NCBI GenBank assembly: GCA_034440575.1
Contig: JAOTOL010001481.1
Coordinates: 842,001-906,000, forward strand
Origin: Imbricaverruca yamaguchii
Lineage: Eukaryota; Arthropoda; Thecostraca; Neoverrucidae
DNA: 64,000 nucleotides
Reading direction: 5' to 3'
Shown: positions 25,569-36,820 of the stretch, piece by piece
Layout of the letters: each line of letters opens with the position of its first letter
Numbering within the stretch: the stretch's first letter is position 1
The notes under the pieces: generated by a model
What the model was told of the DNA's origin: nothing
What the model saw: only the letters and a program-made list of their open reading frames with translations
The model's database searches: none
Translations under genes and position numbers: made by a program

Positions 25569-25657
25569 CTGCGGACGGTGAACAGAGGTGTTAGTGACAT
25601 TGCACAATGCAGGAAGATGATTGGGAGACGAAACCGTTCAATGACACGCTGAGTCAC

Positions 25658-25659
<2 letters not shown>

Positions 25660-25746
<87 letters not shown>

Positions 25747-25758
25747 TGTTTGTGTGTG
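25660..25758. repeat. (GT)n microsatellite just upstream of exon D acceptor
   Basis: About 85-99 bp of GT with one GGGT interruption. On the transcribed (minus) strand it is a long CA repeat ending about 90 nt before the exon D 3' splice site. Intronic CA repeats are known binding sites of hnRNP L-type splicing regulators. Confidence 0.95.
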
Positions 25759-26671
25759 ATGGGCCATGCATGTCTTGTGGTGTAAATGGCAAAACATCTT
25801 ACCCGGACTTAGAATGCGCTTGCAAACATTTACTTTCGAAAATTAGGTATCCTTCATCAACTTGTGTATGTGCTCATATCCTGCTATTTCTCTTTTACCT
25901 GATCGTAGAAAGAACACATTGCTGTTTCCATCTTGGAGTAATAGGTGAAGTGCTTAAATTCAGTTGATAATCTTTAGGTGATACATTTCGACATTTATAA
26001 TTAACCCACGAAATTACCCGCGAATTGTCAATCGTAAAGTTATCAGGGATCGCCATTTCGCTTCGTTTAAATTGCACGTTTTCAAATTTAAAAACCCAAC
26101 ACTTCGTCCAGTCCTCTTCGTATGCTTCTATTGTAAATTCATCAAATTCCGATCAATATTTAAATCATCCTGTCAATAAAAACAGCTCAAGATCATTCCA
26201 CTCTCTCTGGTGTTGGTTATAATAATTTAAGATTTTCTTTTCCTGTGAAGTTTCCAAGGTTAACTGAAATGTTGAAACAGTATTTGTTACACGTTTGAAA
26301 TATGTTAATTGGAAAGTTGCATTGAACATGTTCTGTTTGTGAGATGACCATACAATTTGGAACAATTTTCATTGGCAAAACACCTAAGCGGTACTCTTCC
26401 CCTCCATTCAGACACCAAAGCGTCTGTTGGTGCATGTGCAACGAAACAATGACATGGCTACTGTTAATTGAAAATAGGTTCACGGTTCAGCAGCGCAACC
26501 CGCTCCCCGCCAACAGGAGTCCGCGCCGCGCGACCCAGCCGTCCATTCCGGGGATGCCCGACCGCACGTACTGCGGTTCAGAACAGCGGTCTGTGGTTAA
26601 CCTGTGACTCGGCATCGCGGCTCAGTGTGTCGACGAACGCCATCCGGCTCGGTGATGCGCAACTCCACGTG
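25759..26671. other. Intron C-D sequence, nothing recognised
   Basis: AT-rich intronic DNA; short frames only. Confidence 0.5.
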
Positions 26672-26865
26672 ACTGGTGAAAGGGAGAGAGGGAGAGGGAC
26701 AGAGAGAGAGACAGAGAGAGAGATAGAGGGATAGAGAGAGGGGACAGATAGAAAGAGAGAGGGACAGAGAGAGAGAGAGAGAGAGAGGGACAGAGAGAAA
26801 GGTAGAGGTCAGAGAAAGAGAGAGGCAGAGGGTAGAGGTAGAGGTAGAGGGGAAAAGGCCCCGTC
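26672..26865. repeat. GA-rich (GAGAGG)n low-complexity tract
   Basis: Purine-only or nearly purine-only strand (GAGAGAGGGACAGAGAG-like) over about 190 bp, grading into GTAGAG repeats. Potential triplex DNA; GAGA-factor-like words are abundant. Confidence 0.93.
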
Positions 26866-27699
26866 ACCTTGGTGGTTGACTGGATAGATCCCATCAATCA
26901 AGGCTGGAATGGAGGACCCATGTAGTCAGGGAGGTCGAAGTCCTTATTTCCAAGACGTATTTTCAGGTTGGATAGGGAGCACGACAACTTAACGTTAGCA
27001 AGGTGTCAAACTAGGGGCGGTCCAGACCCCCATCCCCACCTCTACCCCACCATTCCACTCCGGCCTCCCGACCTACACGGGATCCCAGCCAATCCCTCAA
27101 TAATTATCAATCTTAGCATTACATTATGGAAATTGCATAGACAAATCAGCATCGAAACCTTAGTATCCCCCTTCAGCCTTCTTGCACTGGTGGACCCATG
27201 GATGGTGCATGGAAAGACTAGGACTAGGACTAGACTAGGACGCCGGGAAGCCGGGGCATGTGTGATGAAGAGGCCGGTCTGCGTACGATGAGGAACACTA
27301 AAATAGTAGATCGCAGATGGCTTTAGTGCGCGACCGGTACCAGTGTCACACCCATGTGCATGGTATTCCTTGTTGTACTCATTGTGCATGCAGTGCCTGG
27401 GCTTCATTCGGTAAACCTTTGGAACCAGGGGCGTACAGAGGGGAAGGAACTGAGGCACCCCCTTGGTACGAAACACCGCATCTTCAGTAAGTATGCTTGA
27501 GTGTCCCCACCGACCACCCTCTCCTCCGCATAACAAATGTATTTTCCACCGAAGGAGACCTTTCGAGAAAATGTGCCCCACATGAAAATTATTTGGTCCA
27601 CCTCTGTTTGAAACCAGCAGTCTTCGTGTGCAGATAGAGCGGAGAAGTACAGGAATCCATGCGTGAGGAGCATCCGGGTGAGTTTGAAGGTGTCAAGGC
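26866..27699. other. Intron C-D sequence, nothing recognised
   Basis: A 179-codon minus-strand frame (27042-27581) is present but shows no domain I know. A short ACTAGG repeat lies at about 27226-27240. Confidence 0.45.
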
Positions 27700-28010
27700 G
27701 TGCGAGGGACGGAGTATCGGAGTGTGTGAGTGGCCGTCTGCCGCACTAGGGTGTGCGGCAGACGGCAGCGCACGCAATCGTCTCGCCACGCGCGCCATTC
27801 GGCGCCGGCGCAGGAAGCGCGCGCCGAGTGTGCCGCTTGTCGGCCCGGCCCGGCGGCAGCTGCACGCGCCGCCGTCGCGCGCTCGATCGCCGCTGTGGCG
27901 CGGGGCGGCGGCGCCGGCGCGCCGGAGGTGGCGCGCGTAATTGCGGCCCCGCGCTCCACGGATGCACCTGTTCCGACCCACCCACAGATGACACCCAGTA
28001 GTGGTATTCC
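27700..28010. promoter_or_regulatory. GC-rich island in intron C-D, candidate cis-regulatory module
   Basis: CpG-dense block unlike the neighbouring intron. It contains E-box words CAGCTG (about 27857) and CACCTG (about 27964) and a homeodomain-type TAATTG (about 27939). It includes the stem-loop at 27733-27766. The regulatory role is inferred from composition and position only. Confidence 0.35.
27733..27766. repeat. Perfect 14-bp inverted repeat with 6-nt loop
   Basis: Arms GCCGTCTGCCGCAC and GTGCGGCAGACGGC pair perfectly around TAGGGT. The stem is very GC-rich and would be stable as DNA cruciform or RNA. It sits in the intron between exons C and D, at the left edge of the GC island. Confidence 0.9.
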
Positions 28011-28121
28011 ATTCATCGGAACTCAGACGGGTTTCGGGGGCGTCGGCACGCGACAGGAGCATCAGCTGGTGTGACCGGTGTAGCAGCTCGTCGCCGACAC
28101 ACGGCAGACCACCGAGGAGTG

Positions 28122-28190
28122 CCCAGACCAGGTGGCCTCCAGACCAGGTAGCTTCTAGACCAGGTGTTTTCCAGACCAGGTGGCTCAGTT
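28122..28190. repeat. 16-bp tandem repeat, about 4.3 copies, with CAGGTG boxes
   Basis: Unit CAGACCAGGTGGCCTC and variants repeat every 16 bp. Three copies keep CAGGTG, the E2-box bound by Snail/ZEB-type zinc fingers; one reads CAGGTA. Confidence 0.88.
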
Positions 28191-28199
28191 GAAACTGGA

Positions 28200-29087
28200 G
28201 AGTGCTTACGCTCGTGTAGTCAGTTCTGCCAAAGTCTATTTCTGTTATGGACCGACGTAAGGGTGGCGTTCAAAGCAGGATGTGTACATGAAGTAGGTTG
28301 TGTGCGAGGTGGGAGTAGGTTAGGTGCATGGAGTAGGTTAGCCACAAAACGACGAATCATAGCATTGGCATTGAATGCATCGAAGAAATTTATTTTAGCT
28401 CGCGTACAGCGTACAACGCCTTGCGATTCCTCGAAAGTTGCAATGTTTGATGACCCCAAGAATTGTCGAGCATCGTTTGATGACGTGTCCGTTATACCGG
28501 CTAGCTCGTGCGAATCTTGTGGACTGTTTCCAACGGCGGCATCCATCCGAAACGTAACGCTATCACCTGCCTGGCGTACAGCATCCGTGAGTTGGAATAA
28601 CTCGCTCACTTAGTGGCCAGAGCGGCCGTCCCGCGTACCGCGAAACGGTCGCCAAATCACGTGGCGTGACCCTCGCCCACCACCTGGTCGTGGTTATTTA
28701 TGGATGCTGTGCATGCGCCGCATTCGCTTGGCCCGTGGACATTTTTATCCGGAAGCGACGTGGACAGTGAACGTCAGCGCCAGCAATTACCGTCCAATAT
28801 CCATCCATAGAGGCACCGGAAAGCAGCTGGGAATTATTGACCCGCGGACATGGTCCACGCACAGTCTGTGGTGGCGATTCGACTGCACCGCGTCAGTGCC
28901 CCCGCGCTCCGTTCTGTGCATTCCAGTAAGGCCACATCTTTGCTCAATATCAATCTGCTCACCGCCTACTAACGTGCAAAGCTGACCGCCGTCAGCACCG
29001 AATACCACACCTGTAATTACTCTCTGACTGCCGCCGGGAGGGGACGCCGGGGGGCGGGGGCAGGAGAGAGAGTGGACACCAGTGGGG
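28200..29087. other. Intron C-D; protein-like open frames at 28220-28613 unassigned
   Basis: Both strands are open across about 28220-28613 (129 codons minus, 149 codons plus) with non-repetitive, protein-like composition. I cannot assign either to a family. No splice-site pair ties them to ham, and the ham exon phases already join without an exon here. This could be a transposon remnant or chance. Confidence 0.3.
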
Positions 29088-29118
29088 GAGTGGTGGTGGT
29101 GGTGGTGGTGGTGGTGGA
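29088..29118. repeat. (TGG)n tract
   Basis: Nine to ten TGG repeats followed by GGGCGGGGGGGG, a G-quadruplex-prone purine-rich strand. Confidence 0.92.
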
Positions 29119-29627
29119 GGGCGGGGGGGGTAACAGTGGACGGGTGCTGAACCGCAACAGACACGGCTTGACGAGCTGGCTCGGTGCTATTGACAACAAT
29201 CAGCGAAATGATGACAGGGCATGAAATAGACATGGCCGGCGTTGGCCACGTCTGTTTGAGGTCACCCTGAGACTCAGGGTCGTGCTCTTTGTGCTGGATC
29301 AAATGCACAGGTAGGTACAAAAAAAGCTAAATAGTTCAAAACGTTGTTTGTGCATTTAGAACTGACCGCTTGACTAGGGGGCGGCAGAACGTGGTGCGTT
29401 CTCTTGTACAGAGATATTGTAATTGTTGGTCTTTTATTTCACTCAGGAATACAGGAATCATGACAACAAACGAATTATCAACGTCTTGTAGGTATGTGAA
29501 GTACAAGCGAAGTTGTGGGAATTGCTTTTGAAGCGATGGTACTGTCTGGAAATGAATACAGCATGACGCCATAAATCATTCAACGCTTGGAAACTAACCA
29601 CAACATTATGTACGGGTGGGTACTCAC

Positions 29628-29757
29628 TCGAAGATCGATAGGAATGTTTTCCCGCAGGTTATGCACTTTTCTTTTTCCTCCTCCTCGTCTATGAGCTCTT
29701 CCTCGCGACGCTGTTGCTCCGCCCTTTTCTCATCGGCGCTCTCTGACCGGTCTCCTT
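29628..29757 (-). CDS. ham: ham exon C: acidic linker and first half of zinc finger 1
   Basis: A 130-nt internal exon too short to stand out as an open frame. The acceptor is CCTTTGTTACAG (AG at 29758-29759) with branch-like CTGAC upstream; the donor is CGA|GTGAGT. It encodes GDRSESADEK..., a Glu/Lys-rich stretch ending EEEEKEK, then CITCGKTFLSIF. The two bases at its start complete the codon left by exon B (Glu). Its last two bases join exon D to give the C-x2-C-x12-H-x4-H finger of which exon D carries the two His. That exact reconstruction of a C2H2 finger across a 4-kb intron is the main evidence. Confidence 0.93.
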
Positions 29758-30137
29758 CTGTAACAAAGGAGCACTCTCGTCAGATTTTGGCCAACCATCA
29801 GCAGCATTTCGCTGCGCCTATCTCCTATCACCGACCAAACTCAGACATCAGTGTTGCCTCAAAACCAAACCTCAAAACCAACCTAGTTCTCTCCAATACC
29901 ACCCCACAGCCCATCAGCATCCAGGCCATAGCACCCGGTGCATCAGAGCCGGGAATGCGATAGTGAAATTAGAGGACTCTCAAGGTGCCGGAGCAAATAA
30001 GCCTGTCGAACATCATCACGGCCGGACACAATCTTCCTTTGCGAAATGATGGTCATCCCTTGAACCAATTATTCTTGCGTTTCATTGAAGGGGTATCTAA
30101 ATACACCAATGCAAGATATAGGAGCCAATCTCTGACA

Positions 30138-30346
30138 GCTATGTTGTGTTTGTTTGTTTATTTATTGGTTGGTTCACGACACACTTTATGCACATTCACG
30201 GCTAATGGCGCCGCCAACACTGTTTCGCCGGTGGGCCGCGGGATTGGGAAATGTCCTGAGTGGCGCTAGAGTCGAACCCGGGATTTTTGGTATCCATAGC
30301 CCGACACCTTAACCACTGGGCCATCCCCGCCCCGCTATGTTGTGTT
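30138..30346 (-). mobile_element. tRNA-derived SINE, family B, copy 2, with perfect 13-bp TSD
   Basis: Minus-strand element (body 30151-30333) with head GGGATGGCCCAGTGGTTAAG, box B GGGTTCGACTC, the GGCCCACCGGCGAAACAG block, GCCATTAGCCGTGAATGTGC and TGTGTCGTGAACCAACC. It ends in AATAAACAAACA. It is flanked by the perfect direct repeat GCTATGTTGTGTT at 30138-30150 and 30334-30346. Inserted in ham intron B-C, in the same orientation as the gene. Confidence 0.95.
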
Positions 30347-31596
30347 GCTGTCCTTCGTTCGGATATATATTTACCAATGGATGCAGCCATCATAATGATG
30401 TAGATAAAGGCATTGCAGATGCTTTACGATGCGGTGAGGTCACAGTGGGTGGCATGGAGGCTTCAATGAATGGGACATCGCATACATGGTGTGATCTGTA
30501 GTTCGGGTTTCCTGAGAAAATTAGATTGAGATGTGGAGATTAGACTCCATTGAGATGCTGAGATTGGATGTTCATGCAATACAATAGCTTGCAGAGCAAA
30601 TTGAAGTAAATTGAGCAAACAGTTTGAACCACATGGTGGTAGTCCAACTCTATCAATTAGCAGGACAACAGTATCAGCAATCTAACGGTTCTATCATATC
30701 CAGGAGGCGAATAGGCGTTAACCTTTAACCGAGCAAGTACGTATTTCAGATGAACGTATCCCATATGTATGAGCACCAGCTTAGCCATGGGTCATGATGT
30801 TCATAATAAAAAAGCTTAGCCATGGGTCATGATGTTCAAAACTTGTATTTGACGACAAGTTTTGCGATACAGCATGCATGCCATCCGTGCCATCGCACTA
30901 GGGCTATGTCGTTACACAGAAACCGAATGGGCGGTTCTCACACACAGTGTAATAAAAGCCCACTGGTCTGCAAGTTGCAGCGGACGGCTGACATTACCAA
31001 TCTGCCCACTCGCCGAGCCGACTGATCTGCAGACGATCGTGCGGAAACACAGCACCGGCAGCTCCACCGCGCAGGCCGCCCTCTCTGGGTGGATGTGTGG
31101 ACACGTCCACTGGCCGGAGGCCGTCTTGAGCAGCTGCCACCAGTCGACAGCGCGCTGCACACGAGCCTCGCGCGCCGAACTAACTACAGCCATTCACCGC
31201 CGGCCGCCTACTGGCCATTTAACACTTGCCCACCGGCGTTTTATTATAATTTCAGCACGCAATAACGCCGCGCCCAACGAAATCCACTTCATATTTGACG
31301 ACGCTCCATGAGCCAACATATGGGCGAAATCACACAGCTCCAAGTGTAAAAGTTTCAATGGGTCAATTACTCTTCTTTCAGCGCAATTATAATCGATGTC
31401 GGCTGGGCGCGGAGGAGCTGAATTGAGTGGCGCGCGGACACGTCCGACAAAGCCATCAGTGGGAACTGCGAGGCAGCGCGCGGCTCGCCTAACGATGCGG
31501 TCTCATTGTGTCGGACCCATGCAGCTCGGCCGCGACACGGACAATCGATGGTCTCGTGCCGGCTCATAGCAGCGCACGTCCGGCGGACGTCACCGG
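30347..31596. other. Intron B-C, no gene recognised
   Basis: Includes a 36-bp direct duplication (AGCTTAGCCATGGGTCATGA at about 30779 and 30815) and a GC-richer segment around 30960-31300. No coding signal. Confidence 0.5.
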
Positions 31597-31735
31597 CGCC
31601 GCTCGGCACCGCTCAGCACCAGCTCAGCATCGCTCAGCACTGCTCAGTTGCAGCTCAGCACCGGCTCAGTTCCAGCTCAGCACCGCTGACATCAACCTCG
31701 CATCTGTCATAGCGGCTCAGCACCGGCTCAGCATC
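31597..31735. repeat. 11-bp tandem repeat (GCTCAGCACCG-like)
   Basis: About 11 imperfect copies of an 11-bp unit, degenerate in the middle (31685-31715). Confidence 0.85.
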
Positions 31736-31980
31736 GCTAGCACCACTCAACGCCAGCCCCACAGCGGGAGTCACAGTGGGTCGCCTTCGTCGACTTCCCA
31801 GCCGTAGGGTGGCACCATCAAGGTAATGGCTGCTGCCGAAGCAAGCAACCATTTGCGTAGTCTTCTAAAGAGAAGAACATTGTGCGAATAGCCTGAACTA
31901 GGAATCTTCGAAACAGATTGAGCTGTGCGATTGCCCGAACATGCGGAACTTTTGAGATATCGCTCAGTTGTTGATTAAAA

Positions 31981-32145
<165 letters not shown>

Positions 32146-32914
32146 CATCAGTTAGTATAAGGTGCATGGTTATCAAGAAGAAAATAGGGAAACACGGAGA
32201 GTAGGTAGCAAAGACATCAATCTCACTTTACGATAAACACTGCAACGACTTGGTGACATCAAATATGTCAAACACCACATTGGGTTGCTGGTACTAGCAC
32301 AAGGAGAAAATTGCATCGCTCATTATCTCAAGTAGAACATTGCAATGAGGAAATTATTTGCAGTGATATGTGCCGCAGGCACCACATTACATGGTGTCAG
32401 TGCAAAGTTTGTCGTTGAGTAAAACCGAAGGGGAGCCTCGCCACCGATATCACCGTTGCAGAAATGTCACTCACCGGGTTCCAGGTGGCCGGGCGAGAAG
32501 AGAGGAGGCACGCTGGTGGGGCGGCAGATTGGGTGTGTGATGCACTGACAGCTATGGGCCGGCCGAGGATCGGAGACACTTCACAGGGACCGGCAGGAGC
32601 TGAAAAGGAGCTGGCGACACCACTAAAACAAGAAGACACCGGAAGGAAGGGGAGAACTCGGAGACACTAAAGGGTCGGAGCACGAAAGGTACTATAAGAG
32701 GGCGGCGAAGTGTGACATGAGTATTAATTAGTCGAGGAGGGATCGAGCGGACCAAGCAGGACCGTACATGGAGCCAGCGACGCTGGAGGATACGATGCCA
32801 GAGACACCACCGAGCTGATGGAAAGTCGATGACAACGCAACACGGAGGAGGAACCAGAACACTTCTGGAGCTGGGAGGACCAAACCACGCCAGGGTATAT
32901 TCAGACACAATGAG
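32146..32914. other. Intron B-C, no gene recognised
   Basis: Purine-rich from about 32480 (many GGAG and GACAC words); no recognisable domain or terminal repeats. Confidence 0.45.
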
Positions 32915-33028
32915 GCATGCAGAGAGCCACAGCAACGACTAAACAGAAACGCCGAGTCGTGGATGGAGCCACAGTCACGACTAAACAGAAACGCCGAGCC
33001 GTAGAAAGAAAGCCGCAAACACGACTAG
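32915..33028. repeat. 43-bp tandem repeat, about 2.5 copies
   Basis: Core ACGACTAAACAGAAACGCCG occurs at about 32935 and 32978, with a partial third copy near 33018. Confidence 0.83.
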
Positions 33029-36000
33029 ATCGCGCGGGAGCTCGACACTACTGAAGCGGCAGTTGAGCACACAAACACCCCTCCAGTAAGGAGCCACGAA
33101 CAGGCGGCGGGGCCGACAGCGGCCCGCCCCGTCGGCGGCCACTTACACTTTCCTCGGGTCAACTCGACGACTAATGGCAGAGAGCACTGACGCACGTGTG
33201 CATCGCAAAACACAACTCTTAAATCGACCCACCGGTAGGAGCAACGGAAAACTTATGTCGTAAAGGCGAATTCCACGGAAATAATGGCCGCAGACGAGTT
33301 GGGACGACCCGGGTGACACGAAAACATGTGGCGCTATGTATGTGTGGTCAAACTTTCACAAGCATCGAACAACGCCGCATCGGTCAACGCTAAAATGTCG
33401 ACAAGAGTCCATCATTTATGCATGAGTGCGCACGTTTTGATATCGCTTGCCTTTAGTCACTGGCTTGGTGCACTTTGGACCAGCATAATATTTCACTAAG
33501 GAGAACAGACCCTAATGTATGCATACCTCCATGTGGACCATTCTCGCAGTATCGTTTTTCATAATCGCATCATTGAGTAGCCCAAAGAGGAAGGCGCTTC
33601 GGCCCAGGAGAGTAATAGAGAAGGGATAAAGGGCAAAATATTGTAGCAATTCAATTCACATCACTATCGCTTGCGACATTTTTCTGATTGGTGGCGACGC
33701 AAGGACAATGTCCTCTGTAATACTAACGTACTCACAGATATGACCACCCTATGCAGGCCGAGGGCAGGCTGCTGAGGCTTGCCACTTTTAACAAGTTCAA
33801 ATTGATTTACTAAGCTTAGCTTTATCTGGTTTAGACAATTTGAATGCTCGCGGGTATCGGGCCGATCCTTTTCATAATGTGCAGCGAGGGCGGCAGAATA
33901 TCGGTTGGCCAAGTAGACCCAGGCTCATTCAGACTCAATACTTGCCATACGCCTCCTTAGCTTTGATGCTTCAATTCACTGATGTTCTGCATGACACAAC
34001 TACCCCGCCCCCTGTCGCCTAATCCTTCACCCCTGACGTGCAATGTATATGATGAGATGAGAGACCCCCTAATCCATAATCCGTAACGTGCTATGTATAT
34101 AATGAAACGAGAGAAGCGGATTCCGCCAATATAACATATCAGAAAACCGTGGCTAACGAGATGAACTTCAAGGTGTGAAAGAAGTGTGAGATTAAGGAAG
34201 TTACAGGCCAAAGGCATGCCAGGAAAATCATCGTCAACATTTCAGCATTGTTGAAATGCTGAATGTTCCATCATTAGAGGACTTGGGCCAGCCTCATGCC
34301 CGCCTGACCGCGAAGAATGTCCACTGGGTTATAGTAGTGTCAACTGTGACGAAGGGTTTCCGATATCGCACATATCGCGTGTCGTTCGCCAAGAGTTTGT
34401 GTGTCACCAGGCAGACCACGACAGCACCAGGAAGCGATGCCTCTCGGTTTGTGTGTATCACCAGGAAGCGTTCGATGCCTGTCGGTTTGTGTGTGTCAAA
34501 AAACTAGTGCCGCTCTCATCAGATTACCCGGTCAGGGCCCGTCTCAATAAGGTCAAGATCAAGATCAGCAAGTTATTGGCATTGCTTCAGTGAGGATATC
34601 AACTGTCGTGAGGCTGAATCCAAAGAGATCTCTGGCCGTGTAATACTGGTGCAGCTATTAACTGGACTTCCTGGCGTGAATACCACCTCACGTCGGGATA
34701 ATCTACCTATAATTCTGGTGCTGATTGCAATCGAGCAATGTGCTGCTGGTGACATAATTGGTAAATAGCAGGGCAATTCACAGAACCAAACTCAGATCAA
34801 CTGAATTGCATCATCAGTCAGCTATAAAGATGGCGACTGTTTAAAAGCATCGCAGCCATGCATCACAATCAGCGACAATTATAAACTTGGTCTAACTGCT
34901 AAGATGAATTTGCAATGAATCGATAAGACATACAACATTTAAGATATATGACGCTTAACAATGCAAGTGATTTGAAAATGTACAGGCTTTGTGATTCAAG
35001 ATATCACTGCATTGTTTTGTGCTTGACGACTTAGCAAGTCGAAGAAGGAGGTGAGAAGCAAAATTTACACGTGGGTTGCTTCATGTCAAACATGAGTTTA
35101 TACACGTCACCTTTGTAATACAAATCTGCAACGTTTTGCGTCGATTCAACTTTACAGACCTTAACCGATAGATCGCGTGTATTTCATATTGTTAAAGTGT
35201 ATTGCTTGACAATGACCTACGCGAATGATCATTGATCAACCCAAGTCCAAATAACTATCTGACAATGACCTATGGTCGAAATGTCGCAACATAGCTTTAC
35301 AATTGTTATGGCTTGAAGTATTTCCTGCACAGTGAAGAGCAATCTAACTTTGTATCTGCATACAATGCTTTACCACCAGGAAATACGGGTCCTTCTGAAT
35401 TGTGAAGGTACGTACATTTCCCACCGTAAAGATGCCAACAAACCCTGCAATGCTCTATGGTGCAACTTGAGAGAACGTGGACTTTCCTAGAAATGCTACA
35501 ACACGCAAATTCGAAGAATGATAATTTATGAGGCCCAGGTGTTGGTCCATCTATAATTAGTGTTAAGCTGCACTCTCCACTTTCCAGCCATGTCGGTGAG
35601 ATTCTTGCACCCGTGACTGCATGTTATCAATGTCTCCGTTTTGCATGATTACCAAGTTGCTAAGCATTACATTGGCTGCTTCCTTCAATATTTGGCTGGG
35701 ACAAAAAAAAGGAACTGAGACCTAATACGAAACAACTCTGCGCTGTCGGTGAAGTTTCCCATTCGGCCACCTCCGCGAAATATATGCCTCACAGGTTTTC
35801 CAGCAGCCCACGTGTGCAAACCACCGAAGATCAGTACTGTGACAGATGTCGCTCTTGCGCCCTTGTGGAAGACAGCGCAGTGAGCTGTCGCCCGAAGCAT
35901 GCTGTGGGGGTGGGGGAGGGGGCTCCGCGCCAGTCAGCCAGCCCTGTACCTTGATGTCGGGTCTCGTCGATGTCGCCAGTCGCCGATGTCGGATGTCGTC

Positions 36001-36039
36001 GACAGTGCCGGTCTCGACAACGCCCACGATGCACTCACT
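33029..36039. other. Intron B-C, no gene recognised
   Basis: 3 kb of mostly AT-rich DNA. A loose 51-bp direct duplication lies at about 34018-34120 and a partial duplication at 34395-34500. No exon with family similarity was seen. Confidence 0.5.
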
Positions 36040-36362
36040 GTGCGCGGCCGCGATCGATCGCCTATTGAATGAGCGCACCTTTTGGTGATTCCAGTGATTT
36101 ACTCGCATCGGCGCAGGTGATTCGGTACGGCCTCTGGCATTGTGACAGGTGTATCGTGGCGGTCGACTGTCCGTTGGCGGCGCGCGAGGGTCACCGAGGG
36201 GCGGCCTGTGCACGTCATTCGGCCATGAATGGGCTGGTACTGTTGGCGGGACGATCATTAGTCGCTCTGTGCGCTGTGGTGGCCGCACGTGCTGAACTGT
36301 GCGGCGCGGAGTCGGTGGCAGAGACTGTACGGCGGGAGAGCCCGGCGGGCCGCTGTCATCTG
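36040..36362. promoter_or_regulatory. GC-rich island in intron B-C, candidate regulatory module
   Basis: CpG-rich block with CAGGTG words at about 36114 and 36146, CACCTT at about 36076 and ATTAG near 36258. Composition differs sharply from the AT-rich flanks. The function is inferred. Confidence 0.3.
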
Positions 36363-36709
36363 GCCTGAGCACGTTTTGGCGCCACGCAAAATGCTGGACT
36401 CTGATTGGTAGAGCAGCCTGGTGAATCATGAACAAAGGGTAACAGTTGGTAAAACTGTTCGTTGGTTGGCTGAAAGCTGCTGGTGGCATTCGATCATTTC
36501 AAGTTGATGGAACTGAATCCAACTGGATCTTTCTGAATCCTACAAGTGGATTCATGAAGGTGTGTTTCACTAAATTATGAAGGTTCGTCGCAAAAAAAAT
36601 CAGCTTGGGTCATTGATTCTGATGCGTGATGCATTTCTTAATGAACTGAAGCCCAGAATTTGGCAATGGATGATCAAATAATCGATTTGTGAGCAGCTGC
36701 GACGTGGAT

Positions 36710-36710
36710 A

Positions 36711-36799
<89 letters not shown>

Positions 36800-36820
36800 A
36801 AATATATATATATGTATATC
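36710..36820. repeat. (AT)n microsatellite
   Basis: About 85 bp of pure AT followed by an interrupted end. Confidence 0.97.

Noticed and set aside
25569..25792. Upstream extension of the ham exon D frame to an ATG at 25792
   Set aside because: It translates a CA microsatellite, and a strong acceptor at 25569-25570 joins exon C with exact phase and rebuilds zinc finger 1.
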